64,000 bases of DNA from Streptomyces sp. Alt3 (GCF_030719215.1 NZ_CP120983.1:5394001-5458000), one strand, 5' to 3'; shown: positions 1-8,216, counted from the stretch's first letter. Notes: a model not told the origin generated them from the sequence alone. Program-made: numbers and translations.

Positions 1-542
1 CCCGCTGCCTGCTGATCAACACCGGTGACGTCCGGGGTGACCTGTCCGGGGTGCCCCTCGTCGAGGAGGAGGACACCGAGGGCGCCGTCCCCGACGTCGT
101 CGTCCTCGGCGGCGCCGGCTCCGCCTTCACCTACGCCGCGCTCAACCGGGCCTTCCACCTCGTCCAGCGGGGCGCGGCCCTCGTCGCCATGCACCGCAAT
201 TTGTACTGGCGCACCGCCGGCGGACTCGACCTCGACACCGGCGCCTTCCTCCTCGGCCTGGAGCGCGCCGCGCGCACCGAGGCCGTCGTCACCGGCAAGC
301 CGTCCGGGGCGTTCTTCGCCGCGGCGCTGGCACACCTCGGTGCCGACCCCGCCCGGACGCTGATGGTGGGCGACGACATCGAGACGGACGTGCTGGCCGC
401 CCAGCGCCACGGCATCACCGGGGCACTGGTCAGAACAGGCAAGTACCGGCCGGAGACCCACGCGGCGGCCGACGGCACCCCGGACCACGTGGTCGACTCC
501 TTCGCGGACGTACCCGCGCTGCTGGAACGGTCGGGCCGCTGA
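1..542 (+). CDS. HAD-IIA family hydrolase (5' truncated by window start)
   Basis: Open from the first in-frame base (position 3) to TGA at 540-542, so the N-terminal part with the catalytic DxD motif lies outside the window. The visible C-terminal part reads GKPSGAFF followed by the acidic motif LMVGDDIETDVLAAQRHG, which is HAD motif IV (Mg-binding Asp pair) of the NagD/LHPP-type HAD-IIA phosphatases; AALNRAFHLV and MHRNLYWRTAGG fit the C2 cap of that family. It should be a cytoplasmic phosphatase of small phosphorylated compounds; the substrate cannot be told. An internal GTG at 51 is not the true start because coding continues upstream. The gene converges on the XRE regulator that ends at 575. 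Confidence 0.85.
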   Translation, partial: RCLLINTGDVRGDLSGVPLVEEEDTEGAVPDVVVLGGAGSAFTYAALNRAFHLVQRGAALVAMHRNLYWRTAGGLDLDTGAFLLGLERAARTEAVVTGKPSGAFFAAALAHLGADPARTLMVGDDIETDVLAAQRHGITGALVRTGKYRPETHAAADGTPDHVVDSFADVPALLERSGR

Positions 543-574
543 GTGAAGTTGGGGGAGCTCCGGCCGGACCGCTG

Positions 575-1414
575 TTACGAGATGGCCCGGAGTCGCCCGT
601 GCGTCGGCAGGTCGGGGAGCCGGGCCAGCGCCTGCGACGTCTCCTCGTCGGCGGGGAGGAAGACGACCAGTTGCTGGGCGTCCGAGGCGAGGTCGAGCGT
701 CTCGCGGAGCAGTCGGAGTTCGCCCCCGGCCGGGTGCTTGAGGCGGAGGGCTCCGCGTCGCGGGACCTCATGGCTGTTCAGGCGGCGGGTGAAGTCGGGG
801 CCCGCTACGGGGGCGAGTTCCGCGGTGAGCCGCTCGGAGCTCCCGATGGACGGCGCGAGCCACAGGTCGAAGGCCTGCTCGTCGGCGACGGCGTCCCAGT
901 CGGCGAAGAACGTCCGGGCGCGGGGGTCGGTGAAGACGTAGCGGGTGAGGTTCGGGGCGTCGGAGTCGAGAAGCCCGGTCCCGCCGGTCACCGACTCGTA
1001 CGCGCTGGTGCGGGCGAGGACGTCGCCCAGCCGGTTGGTCACCATGGCGATGCCCGGTTCGAGGAGGCGGAGCGTCTCCAGTACCTGCGGGCGGACCTCC
1101 CGGAGCGGCGGTGCGGGCCGGGCGTGGGCGGTGCACTCGCCGCCGGTGATCTTCGAGAGGAAGCGCAGATGCTCGCGCTCGGAGGCGCTGAGGCTGAGCG
1201 CGTCCGCGACCGCGTTCACCACCGCGACCGAGGGGTTGCGGTCACGGCCCTGCTCCAGGCGGGTCAAGTACTCCACGCTGATACCGGCACGCCCGGCGAG
1301 GTCCGAGCGCCGCAGCCCCGGTGCCCTGCGCCGCCCGTGGTCCGGCAGGCCCAGCGACTGCGGCTGGATGCTGTCACGTCTGGCCCGGATGAAGTCTCCC
1401 AACGGCGTCCCCAT
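575..1414 (-). CDS. XRE-family regulator with MmyB-like C-terminal domain
   Basis: A 279-residue protein starting MGTPLGDFIRARRDSI at ATG 1414; the frame stays open further upstream but that stretch lacks family similarity and would run into the divergent gene. N-terminal helix-turn-helix (about residues 25-80, LRRSDLAGRAGISVEYLTRLE) is followed by an MmyB/PAS-like ligand domain (REVRPQVLETLRLLEPGIAM, NRLGDVLART). This architecture is common in Streptomyces, where such regulators usually control a divergently transcribed oxidoreductase; that is the arrangement here, with the FMN reductase starting 112 bp away on the other strand. Likely autoregulated from the shared 1415-1526 region. The ligand is unknown. 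Confidence 0.87.
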   Translation of the reverse strand: MGTPLGDFIRARRDSIQPQSLGLPDHGRRRAPGLRRSDLAGRAGISVEYLTRLEQGRDRNPSVAVVNAVADALSLSASEREHLRFLSKITGGECTAHARPAPPLREVRPQVLETLRLLEPGIAMVTNRLGDVLARTSAYESVTGGTGLLDSDAPNLTRYVFTDPRARTFFADWDAVADEQAFDLWLAPSIGSSERLTAELAPVAGPDFTRRLNSHEVPRRGALRLKHPAGGELRLLRETLDLASDAQQLVVFLPADEETSQALARLPDLPTHGRLRAIS

Positions 1415-1526
1415 GCGTTCGAGGATAGGGCGCGGCGGGCGGATCGCGGAGGGCCGAGGGAGGCCCTGCGGGGGCCAGCCTGAGCACGGTCTGGCTGTGG
1501 CCGCGGCGTGGTCCGATCGTGAGGGC

Positions 1527-2123
1527 ATGGACAGCAACAGGCACAAGCTGGTGATCCTCGTCGGAAGCGTTCGCGAGGGACGGTTCGGCCCGGTCGTGGC
1601 CTCATGGGTCGCCGAACAGGCGGCAGCCCACGGCGCGTTCGACGTCGGCATCGTCGATCTGGCCGATCTCGACATCCCGTTGGAGCTTCCGGCGGCGTCG
1701 CCGAAGTACGCCGGGGACGACTATCCCCGCCCGGCCGGGATGGCGGCGCTGACGTCGGCCCTGGAGGGCGCCGACGCGTTCGTCGTGGTCTCGCCGGAGT
1801 ACAACCACAGCTATCCCGCGTCGCTGAAGGCCGCCATCGACTGGCACTTCACCCAGTGGACGGCCAAGCCCGTCGCGTTCGTGAGTTACGGCGGGGCGGC
1901 GGGCGGCCGGCACGCGGTGCTGCACCTGGAGAACGTACTGACCGAACTGCACGCCGTCACGATCCGCGACGGTCTCGCCTTCCCGAACTACTACACGGCG
2001 TGGGAGGACGGCCGCCCCCTCGACCCCGGGGCCCCCGGGTACGCCAAGACGCTGCTCGAACAACTGGCCTGGTGGGCGGGTGCCCTCCGGGCGGCGCGCG
2101 AGGCGAACCCGTACCCCGCCTGA
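1527..2123 (+). CDS. NADPH-dependent FMN reductase family protein
   Basis: A 198-residue flavodoxin-fold protein starting MDSNRHKLVILVGSVREGRFGP at ATG 1527. The N-terminal phosphate-binding loop (GSVREGRFGP), the SPEYNHSYPASLKAAIDW motif that contacts the flavin, and SYGGAAGGRHAV are diagnostic of the NAD(P)H-dependent FMN reductase family (azoreductase/chromate reductase-like). It probably reduces free flavin or quinones in the cytoplasm. It is divergent from the MmyB-type regulator, its probable controller. A strong inverted repeat lies just downstream at 2134-2175. Exact substrate cannot be assigned. Confidence 0.9.
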   Translation: MDSNRHKLVILVGSVREGRFGPVVASWVAEQAAAHGAFDVGIVDLADLDIPLELPAASPKYAGDDYPRPAGMAALTSALEGADAFVVVSPEYNHSYPASLKAAIDWHFTQWTAKPVAFVSYGGAAGGRHAVLHLENVLTELHAVTIRDGLAFPNYYTAWEDGRPLDPGAPGYAKTLLEQLAWWAGALRAAREANPYPA

Positions 2124-2133
2124 CGGGAACCCG

Positions 2134-2175
2134 GCGCCGGACCTCCCCTGCGCGACCTGGAGGGTGGTCCGGCGC
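2134..2175 (+). terminator. Hairpin after FMN reductase; copy 1 of a three-copy hairpin family
   Basis: GCGCCGGACC at 2134-2143 pairs perfectly with GGTCCGGCGC at 2166-2175, and CCC/GGG extends the stem past one mismatch. It starts 10 bp after the reductase stop, so it can act as a terminator, although no T-tract follows. Related hairpins occur at 3039-3076 and 3330-3371. Confidence 0.65.
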
Positions 2176-2376
2176 TCCCGCGCGCGCTGCGCTCACCCGC
2201 GTCGATGCCCGATGCGGACTTCACGACGCGACCACCGGCATGTCACGAACGTGTCCTGAAGACGATCAAGAGGCAACTCGTGCAACCCCACCGGCCGTCT
2301 CGGGAGGCAGAAAGCCACACGGGCGAACAACCGCCCAGCCCAGTCGCCCGCTCCCCCACGCAGAGGAAAGACCAGC

Positions 2377-2946
2377 ATGCGCACTCGGAAGATCTCGGTA
2401 CTGACCATGACCGCCGTGGCCCTCGGCCTGGCGCTGACGGCATGCAACAACGACGGTGGCGGCGACGCGTCCTCCTCTGCGAGCAGCTCGTCGGTGACGG
2501 CCTCGGACACCCCGCAGTCCGGCACCGCGGAGGGCAAGTCGTCCGACACGCCTGCGGAGTCCGGCACGAAGTGCACGGACCAGGTCAACTACGCGGGTGA
2601 CTCGCGGTCGAACGCCGAGATCAACTCCATCGGTGAGGACACGGGGACGTGCCCGCCGGTGCAGAAGGCCGGTGAGGGGTCGGGTACGCCGAAGGACCCT
2701 GACACGAAGTGCACGGACCAGATCAACTACGCGGACGACTCGCGGTCGAACGCCGAGATCAACTCCATCGGCGAGGACACGGGGACGTGCCCGCCGGTGC
2801 AGAAGGCCGGTGAGGGGTCGGGTACGCCGAAGGACCCTGACACGAAGTGCACGGACCAGATCGACTACGCGGACGACTCGCGGTCGAACGCCGAGATCAA
2901 CTCCATCGGCGAGGACACGGGGACCTGCCCGCCGGTGAAGAAGTGA
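2377..2946 (+). CDS. Lipoprotein with three near-identical 46-residue Cys-containing repeats
   Basis: A 189-residue protein with a lipoprotein signal (MRTRKISVLTMTAVALGLAL then LTAC, lipid Cys about residue 23), a Ser-rich linker, and three tandem repeats at residues 64-109, 110-155 and 156-189 (last one truncated). Each repeat holds KCTDQ, then DSRSNAEINSIGEDTGTC and PPV, so two Cys 28 residues apart; the spacer ends GEGSGTPKDPDT. The DNA copies (138-bp period, from 2566, 2704 and 2842) differ at only a few positions, showing recent duplication or gene conversion. It should be anchored to the outer face of the membrane. I do not recognise the repeat or a function. It stands alone between two hairpins. 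Confidence 0.85.
   Translation: MRTRKISVLTMTAVALGLALTACNNDGGGDASSSASSSSVTASDTPQSGTAEGKSSDTPAESGTKCTDQVNYAGDSRSNAEINSIGEDTGTCPPVQKAGEGSGTPKDPDTKCTDQINYADDSRSNAEINSIGEDTGTCPPVQKAGEGSGTPKDPDTKCTDQIDYADDSRSNAEINSIGEDTGTCPPVKK
2566..2943 (+). repeat. 138-bp tandem repeat, 2.7 copies, inside the lipoprotein gene
   Basis: Copies begin at 2566, 2704 and 2842, an exact 138-bp (46-codon) period. Copies 1 and 2 differ at about 4 of 138 positions; copy 3 differs from copy 2 at very few positions up to the truncation near the stop codon. The period is a multiple of three, so copy-number change keeps the frame. Confidence 0.93.
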
Positions 2947-3038
2947 ATCGCTGATCGTCCCAGGAGCAAGGAGTCCCGGGGTCTGTCGGCGGACGGAGTC
3001 ACGCCGCGCGCCGCCCCGGTACCCGGAAGACCGACCGT

Positions 3039-3076
3039 GCCGGACCGCCCTCGCAGCCGAGCGAGGCCGGCCCGGC
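3039..3076. repeat. Hairpin family copy 2
   Basis: GCCGGACCGCCCTC at 3039-3052 faces GAGGCCGGCCCGGC at 3063-3076; 12 of 14 positions pair around a 10-base loop. Sequence and tail resemble the hairpin at 3330-3371. Confidence 0.65.
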
Positions 3077-3329
3077 GCTCACGCGTTCGCTACGCCGCAC
3101 TCGTCGGCTCGGTACGCAGGGGCGTTGCACGGAACACGCGGTCGGCGCCGCGGCGCTGCGCTTCGGTGAGTGTGTCGAGGAGCGGAAGAGGGCGGGCGGT
3201 CACGGGCACGGCGACCTACCCCCCGCTGCCTCACGCTTACCGCAAGCGCACGATACGACGGTCCACGCGCGGGCGCCGGCCGTTCGCTGTACACGCCCGA
3301 TCGGTCGGAAGCCCGGTGACAGCCGGACA

Positions 3330-3371
3330 GCGCCGGACCGTCCTCGTGGTCACATGAGGCCGGTCCGGCGC
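3330..3371. repeat. Hairpin family copy 3
   Basis: A 16-bp stem with a single mismatch: left arm 3330-3345 beginning GCGCCGGACCG, right arm 3356-3371 ending CGGTCCGGCGC, 10-base loop. The core GCCGGACC/GGTCCGGC is shared with the hairpin at 2134-2175. Confidence 0.7.
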
Positions 3372-3420
3372 TTACGTTCCCGCTACGCATCACTCGGTAA
3401 CGTGCCCCTGACCAGCGAAA

Positions 3421-3443
3421 AGGCCCTCCGGGGTGGAGGGCCT
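3421..3443 (-). terminator. Rho-independent terminator of tRNA-Arg
   Basis: AGGCCCTCC (3421-3429) and GGAGGGCCT (3435-3443) form a perfect 9-bp stem with a 5-base loop. Read on the minus strand the stem runs into TTTT, giving a classical intrinsic terminator 20 bp beyond the tRNA 3' end. Confidence 0.85.
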
Positions 3444-3462
3444 CACAGTGGTGCACGTTGAG

Positions 3463-3535
3463 CGCCCCCGGCAGGACTCGAACCTGCGGCCAAGCGCTTA
3501 GAAGGCGCCTGCTCTATCCACTGAGCTACGGGGGC
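3463..3535 (-). tRNA. tRNA-Arg (anticodon UCU)
   Basis: On the minus strand the 73-base gene starts GCCCCCG and ends CGGGGGC plus discriminator G, with no encoded CCA. The 7-bp acceptor stem is perfect. D arm GCTCAGTGGATAGAGC, anticodon stem-loop GGCGC-CTTCTAA-GCGCT (one G-U pair) with anticodon TCT, and T arm GCAGG-TTCGAGT-CCTGC are all present. It decodes AGA/AGG, rare codons in high-GC genomes. A T-tracted terminator follows at 3421-3443. The adjacent lipoprotein/hairpin block may be accessory DNA next to the tRNA, but no attachment-site duplication was found. Confidence 0.97.
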
Positions 3536-3854
3536 CGGGTGTCGGCCTGATGCCCCGGAGGGCGCTGGTTCAAGCCATCCGCGGACCTTGCCGGGACAAG
3601 GATAGGGCTCAGATCACCTCGTCCCGGTTGCTTCACCTGCGTGGCACGATGTGGAGGTTCGGTGAAGCGAACCGATAATCGCAGGTAGGTGCGATTCATG
3701 CATCGCTTTTCGCGCCTCGCGCCCCGGGCGTTGTGCACTCGTTATGCCTGCGCCCTACTCGTCCCCTCTGTCCCCCGGGATGGATTCGCCGCGCAGAGGG
3801 GCCTATACGCTTCAAAATGGCTCCAAAATTGGGCATTCTTCACATGTGGTAACC
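3536..3854. other. Divergent intergenic region: tRNA-Arg and dynA promoters
   Basis: No gene is supported in this 319-bp stretch; codons read upstream of the GTPase start do not look like coding sequence. A small inverted repeat GGTTCGGTGAAGCGAACC lies near 3656-3673. An AT-richer patch near 3806-3850 may hold the GTPase-operon promoter. No clear consensus boxes can be claimed. Confidence 0.4.
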
Positions 3855-5498
3855 ATGGATGTACGGCCCCAGCTCATCGACGCACTTTCCGCCCTGCGCG
3901 ACCGTGTCGCTGCCGTGCGTCTTCCACTCCCGCTGCCGGGCGCCCCGCGCGCCCGGCAGACGCGGACCGAACTGCTCGCCCAGCTCGACGACTACCTCGT
4001 ACCCCGTCTCAAGGACCCCGAGGCGCCGTTGCTCGCGGTCATCGGGGGATCCACCGGCGCGGGCAAGTCGACGCTCGTCAACTCGCTGGTGGGTTGCCGG
4101 GTCAGCGAGGCCGGGGTGCTGCGCCCCACCACGCGCACCCCCGTGCTCGTCTGCCACCCGGACGACCACCACTGGTTCGCCGGGGTGCGGGTGCTGCCCC
4201 AGCTGACACGGGTGTGGCTGCCTCCGGGGCAGGTCCCGGACCCGGACGGCCTCGACCACCTGGGGATCGACGGCGACCGGGACGACACCGTGCTGCGGGT
4301 CGAGACCGCGGCGACCCTGCCCAGGGGACTCGCGCTGCTCGACGCACCCGACATCGACTCCCTCGTCGTACGCAACCGGGTCCTGGCCGCCGAGCTCATC
4401 TGCGCAGCCGACGTATGGGTGATGGTGACCACCGCGTCCCGGTACGCCGACGCCGTGCCGTGGCACCTGCTGCGCACCGCCAAGGAGTACGACGCCTCCC
4501 TGGTCACCGTCCTGGACCGGGTGCCGCACCAGGTGATCGCCGAGGTGTCCCGGCAGTACGCCGCCCTGCTCACCCGGGCCGGTCTCGGCGAGGTGCCCCG
4601 CTTCACCATCCCGGAGCTCCCCGAGTCCGCGGGCGGGGGCAGCGGACTGCTGCCCACCACCGCCGTCGCGCCCCTGCGCGCCTGGCTCACCCACCGGGCG
4701 CAGGACCCGGCAGCCCGTCAGCAGGCCGTGGGACGCACGGCGACCGGGGTCATCGACTCGCTCAACGTGCGGATGCCCGAGCTGGCCGGGGCGGTGGCGG
4801 CGCAGTACGCGGCGGCCGTGCGGCTCACCGGCGTGGTCGAGGAGGCGTACGGGAAGGAGCTGGCACGCGTGCGGCGGCGGCTCGGCAACGGCGCGGTGCT
4901 GGCCGGCGGAGCACGCACCCGGTGGCGCGGATACCCGCTGTACAGCACCGCGGGAGAACTCCTGGACGCGCTGGTGGAGAGCCTGGTGGCCCTGCTGCAG
5001 TGCGCGGTGGCGGCCTCCGACGAGCAGATCCGCGCGACCTGGCAACGCGAGCCCGCCGCCGGGATCTTCCGGTTCGAGGACGCGGGCCGTGAGGCCGGAG
5101 GGTGGGGGCCCGCCGAGGACATCCAGGGCCGGATCGGCATGGCCGTACGGCGCTGGCGGCGGGTGCTGGAGGAACTCGCCGAGGAGGAGGCGCGGCTGCT
5201 CGAACGCAACGCGGCGCCCGACGCCGAGACGGTGGCGGCGCTCCTGGCCGCCGCCCTCCTCGGCGGGCGCCGCGCCAGGGGCGCGGGGGAGCAGCTCGCC
5301 GAACGGATCGGCGCCCAGGGGGCGCTGCGCCTCCGCGACAAGGGCGGGGCGCTGCTCACCGGCTGCCTGGACCAGGTCATGCAGGGTGAGCGCGATCGCC
5401 GGCTCGCCCCGCTGGACGGGCTCGAGGTCGCCCCCGAACCACAGGCCGAACTCATCGCAGCGCTGTCCCTACTGCAGAAGGCGAGGTGGCAGCGATGA
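3855..5498 (+). CDS. dynA: Dynamin-like GTPase, probable sporulation-septum DynA
   Basis: Starts MDVRPQLIDALSALRDRVAA at ATG 3855 (547 residues); an in-frame GTG at 3846 is an alternative. The G1 P-loop GGSTGAGKST is at residues 64-73, followed by the switch-like region RPTTRTPVL, G3-like LLDAPDID and a G4-like TVLDRV. The rest is helical and Arg/Glu-rich with no clear membrane segment, as in bacterial dynamins of the DynA/DynB pair. Its stop overlaps the start of the second GTPase gene (ATGA at 5495-5498). In Streptomyces, DynA and DynB are reported to stabilise the sporulation septum with SsgB and SepF-like proteins. The family call is firm; identity as dynA rests on the pair, the membrane-anchored partner and the neighbouring ssbB. 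Confidence 0.75.
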   Translation: MDVRPQLIDALSALRDRVAAVRLPLPLPGAPRARQTRTELLAQLDDYLVPRLKDPEAPLLAVIGGSTGAGKSTLVNSLVGCRVSEAGVLRPTTRTPVLVCHPDDHHWFAGVRVLPQLTRVWLPPGQVPDPDGLDHLGIDGDRDDTVLRVETAATLPRGLALLDAPDIDSLVVRNRVLAAELICAADVWVMVTTASRYADAVPWHLLRTAKEYDASLVTVLDRVPHQVIAEVSRQYAALLTRAGLGEVPRFTIPELPESAGGGSGLLPTTAVAPLRAWLTHRAQDPAARQQAVGRTATGVIDSLNVRMPELAGAVAAQYAAAVRLTGVVEEAYGKELARVRRRLGNGAVLAGGARTRWRGYPLYSTAGELLDALVESLVALLQCAVAASDEQIRATWQREPAAGIFRFEDAGREAGGWGPAEDIQGRIGMAVRRWRRVLEELAEEEARLLERNAAPDAETVAALLAAALLGGRRARGAGEQLAERIGAQGALRLRDKGGALLTGCLDQVMQGERDRRLAPLDGLEVAPEPQAELIAALSLLQKARWQR

Positions 5499-7447
5499 CT
5501 GCCGTCACTGACCAGGGCCGGGACCACGGACAAGGACACGGGCCCGAAGGGGAGGGGCCGGCGGAGGTCCCGGGCGACGACGTGCGGCGCTGGGACGACG
5601 GGCTCATCGCCCGCCGCGCCGCCGAGGCCGCGCAGGACAGGCTGGAGGCCGAACGGCCCCCGCAGGACGAACCGGGGCCCGAGGCCGAGGCGTACGCGAT
5701 GCCCGGCAGCTCGCTCAGGCCCCGGCTGGACGCGCTGCGCGAGCTGGTGGGACTCTCCCGCGCCCGGCTCGACGGCGGAACCCTGGCCGAGGCCGGACGC
5801 GTGCTCGACGAGGCGTCGGCCCGCCAGCGGCTGTCGGCCCGGCACACGGTCGTTGCCGTCGCGGGGGCCACCGGAAGCGGGAAGTCCACCCTCTTCAACG
5901 CACTCGCGGGCGTGCAGATCTCCGACACGGGGCTGCGCAGGCCGACCACCTCGGCGCCCATCGCCTGCAGTTGGACCGACGGTGCCGCGGGGCTGCTCGA
6001 CCGGCTGGCCATCCCGGGACGGCTCCGGCGCAGGCCGGTGCAGGGCGGTACGGCCGTCGACGAGGCGCTGCAGGGTCTCGTCCTGGTGGACCTGCCCGAC
6101 CACGACTCGGCGGCGACCGGGCACCGGGATCAGGTGGACCGGGTGCTGGCCCTGGTCGACGCGGTGATCTGGGTCGTCGACCCGGAGAAGTACGCCGACG
6201 CCGCCCTGCACGAACGCTATCTGCGGCCGCTCGCCGGGCACGCCGAGATCTCCTTCGTCGTGCTCAACCAGATCGACCGGCTGTCCGGCGAGGCCGCCGA
6301 CCTGGTGCTGGACGATCTGCGCCGGCTGCTCGACGAGGACGGCATGGCGGTGGGGGAACACGGCGAACCCGGCGCCACGGTCATGTCGCTGTCCGCGCTC
6401 AGCGGGGCCGGGGTGGGCGACCTGCGTGAACTGCTCGGCAGGTTCGTCCAGGACCGCACCGCGGCGGCGCGCAGGCTGTCCGCCGACGTGGACGCGGCCG
6501 CGGCACGGCTCCGGTCGGTGTACGTCGCCGACGGGCGGCCCGGACTCGGCGAGCGGGCCCGCGACGAGTTCACCGAGCGCCTCGCGGAGGCCGTAGGAGC
6601 GGCGGCGGCCGGCCAGGCGGCGGAGCGTGAGTGGCGCAGGAACGCGGGCCGGGCCTGCGGGACTCCCTGGCTGCGGCTCTGGCGCTGGTACGAGTCCACC
6701 CGGCAGCTCGGGGGCCTCGACCTGATGGCGCAGGTGCTCGCACCTCCGGAGGAGGAGCTGACCGCCCGGCAACGGGTGGAACAGGCCGTGCGGCAGTTGG
6801 CGGACGACGCCGTCGACGGGCTGCCCACGCCATGGGCCCAGGCCGTGCGCGAGGCGGCGGTGAACGGGGCGAAGGGACTGCCCGAGGCGCTGGACGACCT
6901 GTCACGGAACGCGCAGTCGGGAGGCGGCGGCCGGGGCCGCGGAGGCAACACGGACACCGGATCCGCTCCCGTCGGGCAGGGCGGGTCCACCACGGCGGCG
7001 GGGCGGGGAAAGCGTGGCTCCGCGTCGTCGGGCAGGGCGACCGCACCCGTCACCGGGGCCCCGGTGACGCGTGGCACCAGGCCGCCGCGCCCCGCGTGGT
7101 GGCCGGCGGCCGTCTTCGCGCAGGCCTCGATGACGTTGCTCCAGATCTTCGGGGGCCTGTGGCTGCTCGGCCAGATCGTGGGCGTGATCGAACCCGGCCT
7201 GCTCACCCCGGCTCTGCTCATGCTGGCGGGAGTGATCGGCGGACCGCTCGTGGAGTGGTCGTGCGCGGCCGCGGCGCGGGGTCCGGCGCGCAGGTACGGG
7301 CAGGAGGCGGAGCGGCGCCTGCGCGAGGCGGCGGCCGGCTGCGGCAGGGCCAGGGTCCTCGATCCGGTGGCGGCGGAACTGGCGCGCTACCGGGAGGTGC
7401 GGGAACGCTATGTGGCGGTGACGGAGTTTTCCACAACCGGTGCGTGA
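5495..7447 (+). CDS. dynB: Membrane-anchored dynamin-like GTPase, probable DynB
   Basis: 650 residues from ATG 5495, which overlaps the previous stop; a GTG at 5486 is an alternative, but an AAGGCGAGG ribosome site fits the ATG better. The N-terminal 60 residues are charged and probably disordered. P-loop GATGSGKST is at about residues 124-132, the switch region RPTTSAPI and G3-like LVDLPDHDS follow, then VLNQIDR as G4. A Gly/Ser/Thr-rich linker leads to two hydrophobic segments near the C-terminus (AAVFAQASMTLLQIFGGLWL and GLLTPALLMLAGVIGGPLV), predicting a membrane anchor. Translational coupling to the soluble GTPase suggests a hetero-oligomer at the membrane. The match to Streptomyces DynB of sporulation septation is inferred from this architecture. 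Confidence 0.75.
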   Translation: MTAVTDQGRDHGQGHGPEGEGPAEVPGDDVRRWDDGLIARRAAEAAQDRLEAERPPQDEPGPEAEAYAMPGSSLRPRLDALRELVGLSRARLDGGTLAEAGRVLDEASARQRLSARHTVVAVAGATGSGKSTLFNALAGVQISDTGLRRPTTSAPIACSWTDGAAGLLDRLAIPGRLRRRPVQGGTAVDEALQGLVLVDLPDHDSAATGHRDQVDRVLALVDAVIWVVDPEKYADAALHERYLRPLAGHAEISFVVLNQIDRLSGEAADLVLDDLRRLLDEDGMAVGEHGEPGATVMSLSALSGAGVGDLRELLGRFVQDRTAAARRLSADVDAAAARLRSVYVADGRPGLGERARDEFTERLAEAVGAAAAGQAAEREWRRNAGRACGTPWLRLWRWYESTRQLGGLDLMAQVLAPPEEELTARQRVEQAVRQLADDAVDGLPTPWAQAVREAAVNGAKGLPEALDDLSRNAQSGGGGRGRGGNTDTGSAPVGQGGSTTAAGRGKRGSASSGRATAPVTGAPVTRGTRPPRPAWWPAAVFAQASMTLLQIFGGLWLLGQIVGVIEPGLLTPALLMLAGVIGGPLVEWSCAAAARGPARRYGQEAERRLREAAAGCGRARVLDPVAAELARYREVRERYVAVTEFSTTGA

Positions 7448-7602
7448 TCCACAGGCCCCGGCGGGATTCCGCGTTTCCGTCCAGCATGGTCTCAGCGGTC
7501 CGGCCCCGGGCGCCGGACCGCACGGTCCTCGCACCGCGTCGGTGCGGGGCGGCCGGCGGGACGGAAAGCGGACGGAATGCCGCGGGGAATCGGGGACGGG
7601 AA

Positions 7603-8028
7603 ATGAACGAGACCATGGTGACGCTGGTGGGAAACGCGGCGACCCCGGTGGATTTCAGGGAGACGGCGACGGGATCGACGGCGCGATTCCGGCTGGCTGT
7701 GACACCCCGGCGGTGGGACCGGGAGCAGCAGGTCTGGACGGACGGCAGCACCGGCTTCTACACGGTGTGGGCACGGCGGACACTCGCGGCGAACCTGTCC
7801 GGTTCGGTCTCCGTCGGAGAGCCGCTCGTCGTCCACGGCCGTCTGAAGGTGCGGGAGGAGGAGCGGGACGGGGTGTGGCGGACCTCCGTGGACATCGACG
7901 CGGTGGCGGTGGGACACGACCTGACGAGGGGCACGGCCGCGTTCCGGCGCGTGGTCAGATGCGACCCCGCCCTGACAGCGCCTACGCACCGTCAGAAACC
8001 GGCCACAGAAATGACATCGGTGTCCTGA
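7603..8028 (+). CDS. ssbB: Single-stranded DNA-binding protein, SsbB type
   Basis: 141 residues from ATG 7603 (MNETMVTLVGNAATPVDFRE). An OB-fold SSB core covers about residues 4-110: RFRLAVTPRRWDREQQVWTD, FYTVWARRTLAANLSGSV, GEPLVVHGRLKVRE. The tail is short and lacks the acidic DDDIPF tip of canonical SsbA, so binding to SSB-partner proteins is not expected. In S. coelicolor such a second SSB (SsbB) is reported to assist chromosome segregation during sporulation. It lies 155 bp after the two dynamin genes and probably has its own promoter. Placement next to septation dynamins supports the sporulation assignment, which is inference. Confidence 0.82.
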   Translation: MNETMVTLVGNAATPVDFRETATGSTARFRLAVTPRRWDREQQVWTDGSTGFYTVWARRTLAANLSGSVSVGEPLVVHGRLKVREEERDGVWRTSVDIDAVAVGHDLTRGTAAFRRVVRCDPALTAPTHRQKPATEMTSVS

Positions 8029-8216
8029 AGGGGAGGGGGCGCGCCGAACAGGGCTATAACGATTACGAGTCGGAATGCTTATCTGACGGCATGACGGGGG
8101 ATTCCCCTCCGCTCGCTCCTTACGATTCCCCCGTACTCATGCGGCACTTGAGTTTGCTGGCGAGGCACCTCCCACACGCACACCACGCGTGAAGGCCTCG
8201 CCCGGAGGGGAATTCT

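Larger units (their letters stand above)
2947..3420. other. Intergenic region with two related hairpins, no convincing gene
   Basis: Short frames open on both strands here but none has a ribosome site, recognisable domain or typical codon bias. The region contains hairpin copies 2 (3039-3076) and 3 (3330-3371); each is followed by a similar tail (GCTCACGCGTTCGCTACGC at 3077 and GCTTACGTTCCCGCTACGC at 3370). It lies between the repeat lipoprotein gene and tRNA-Arg and may be remnant or regulatory DNA. Confidence 0.6.

Noticed and set aside
1457..1675. N-terminal extension of the XRE regulator to 1675
   Set aside because: The extension would overlap the divergent FMN reductase coding region, and family similarity begins at ATG 1414.
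2566..2943. CRISPR-like array
   Set aside because: Repeat unit is 138 bp, contiguous without variable spacers, and encodes a protein repeat in frame.
3037..3456. Open frames on both strands between the repeat lipoprotein and tRNA-Arg
   Set aside because: No ribosome site, no domain, poor codon bias, and they run through hairpins and the tRNA terminator.
2947..3535. Integrated element with attachment site at tRNA-Arg
   Set aside because: No integrase, excisionase or replication gene nearby and no duplicate of the tRNA 3' end was found within the window.
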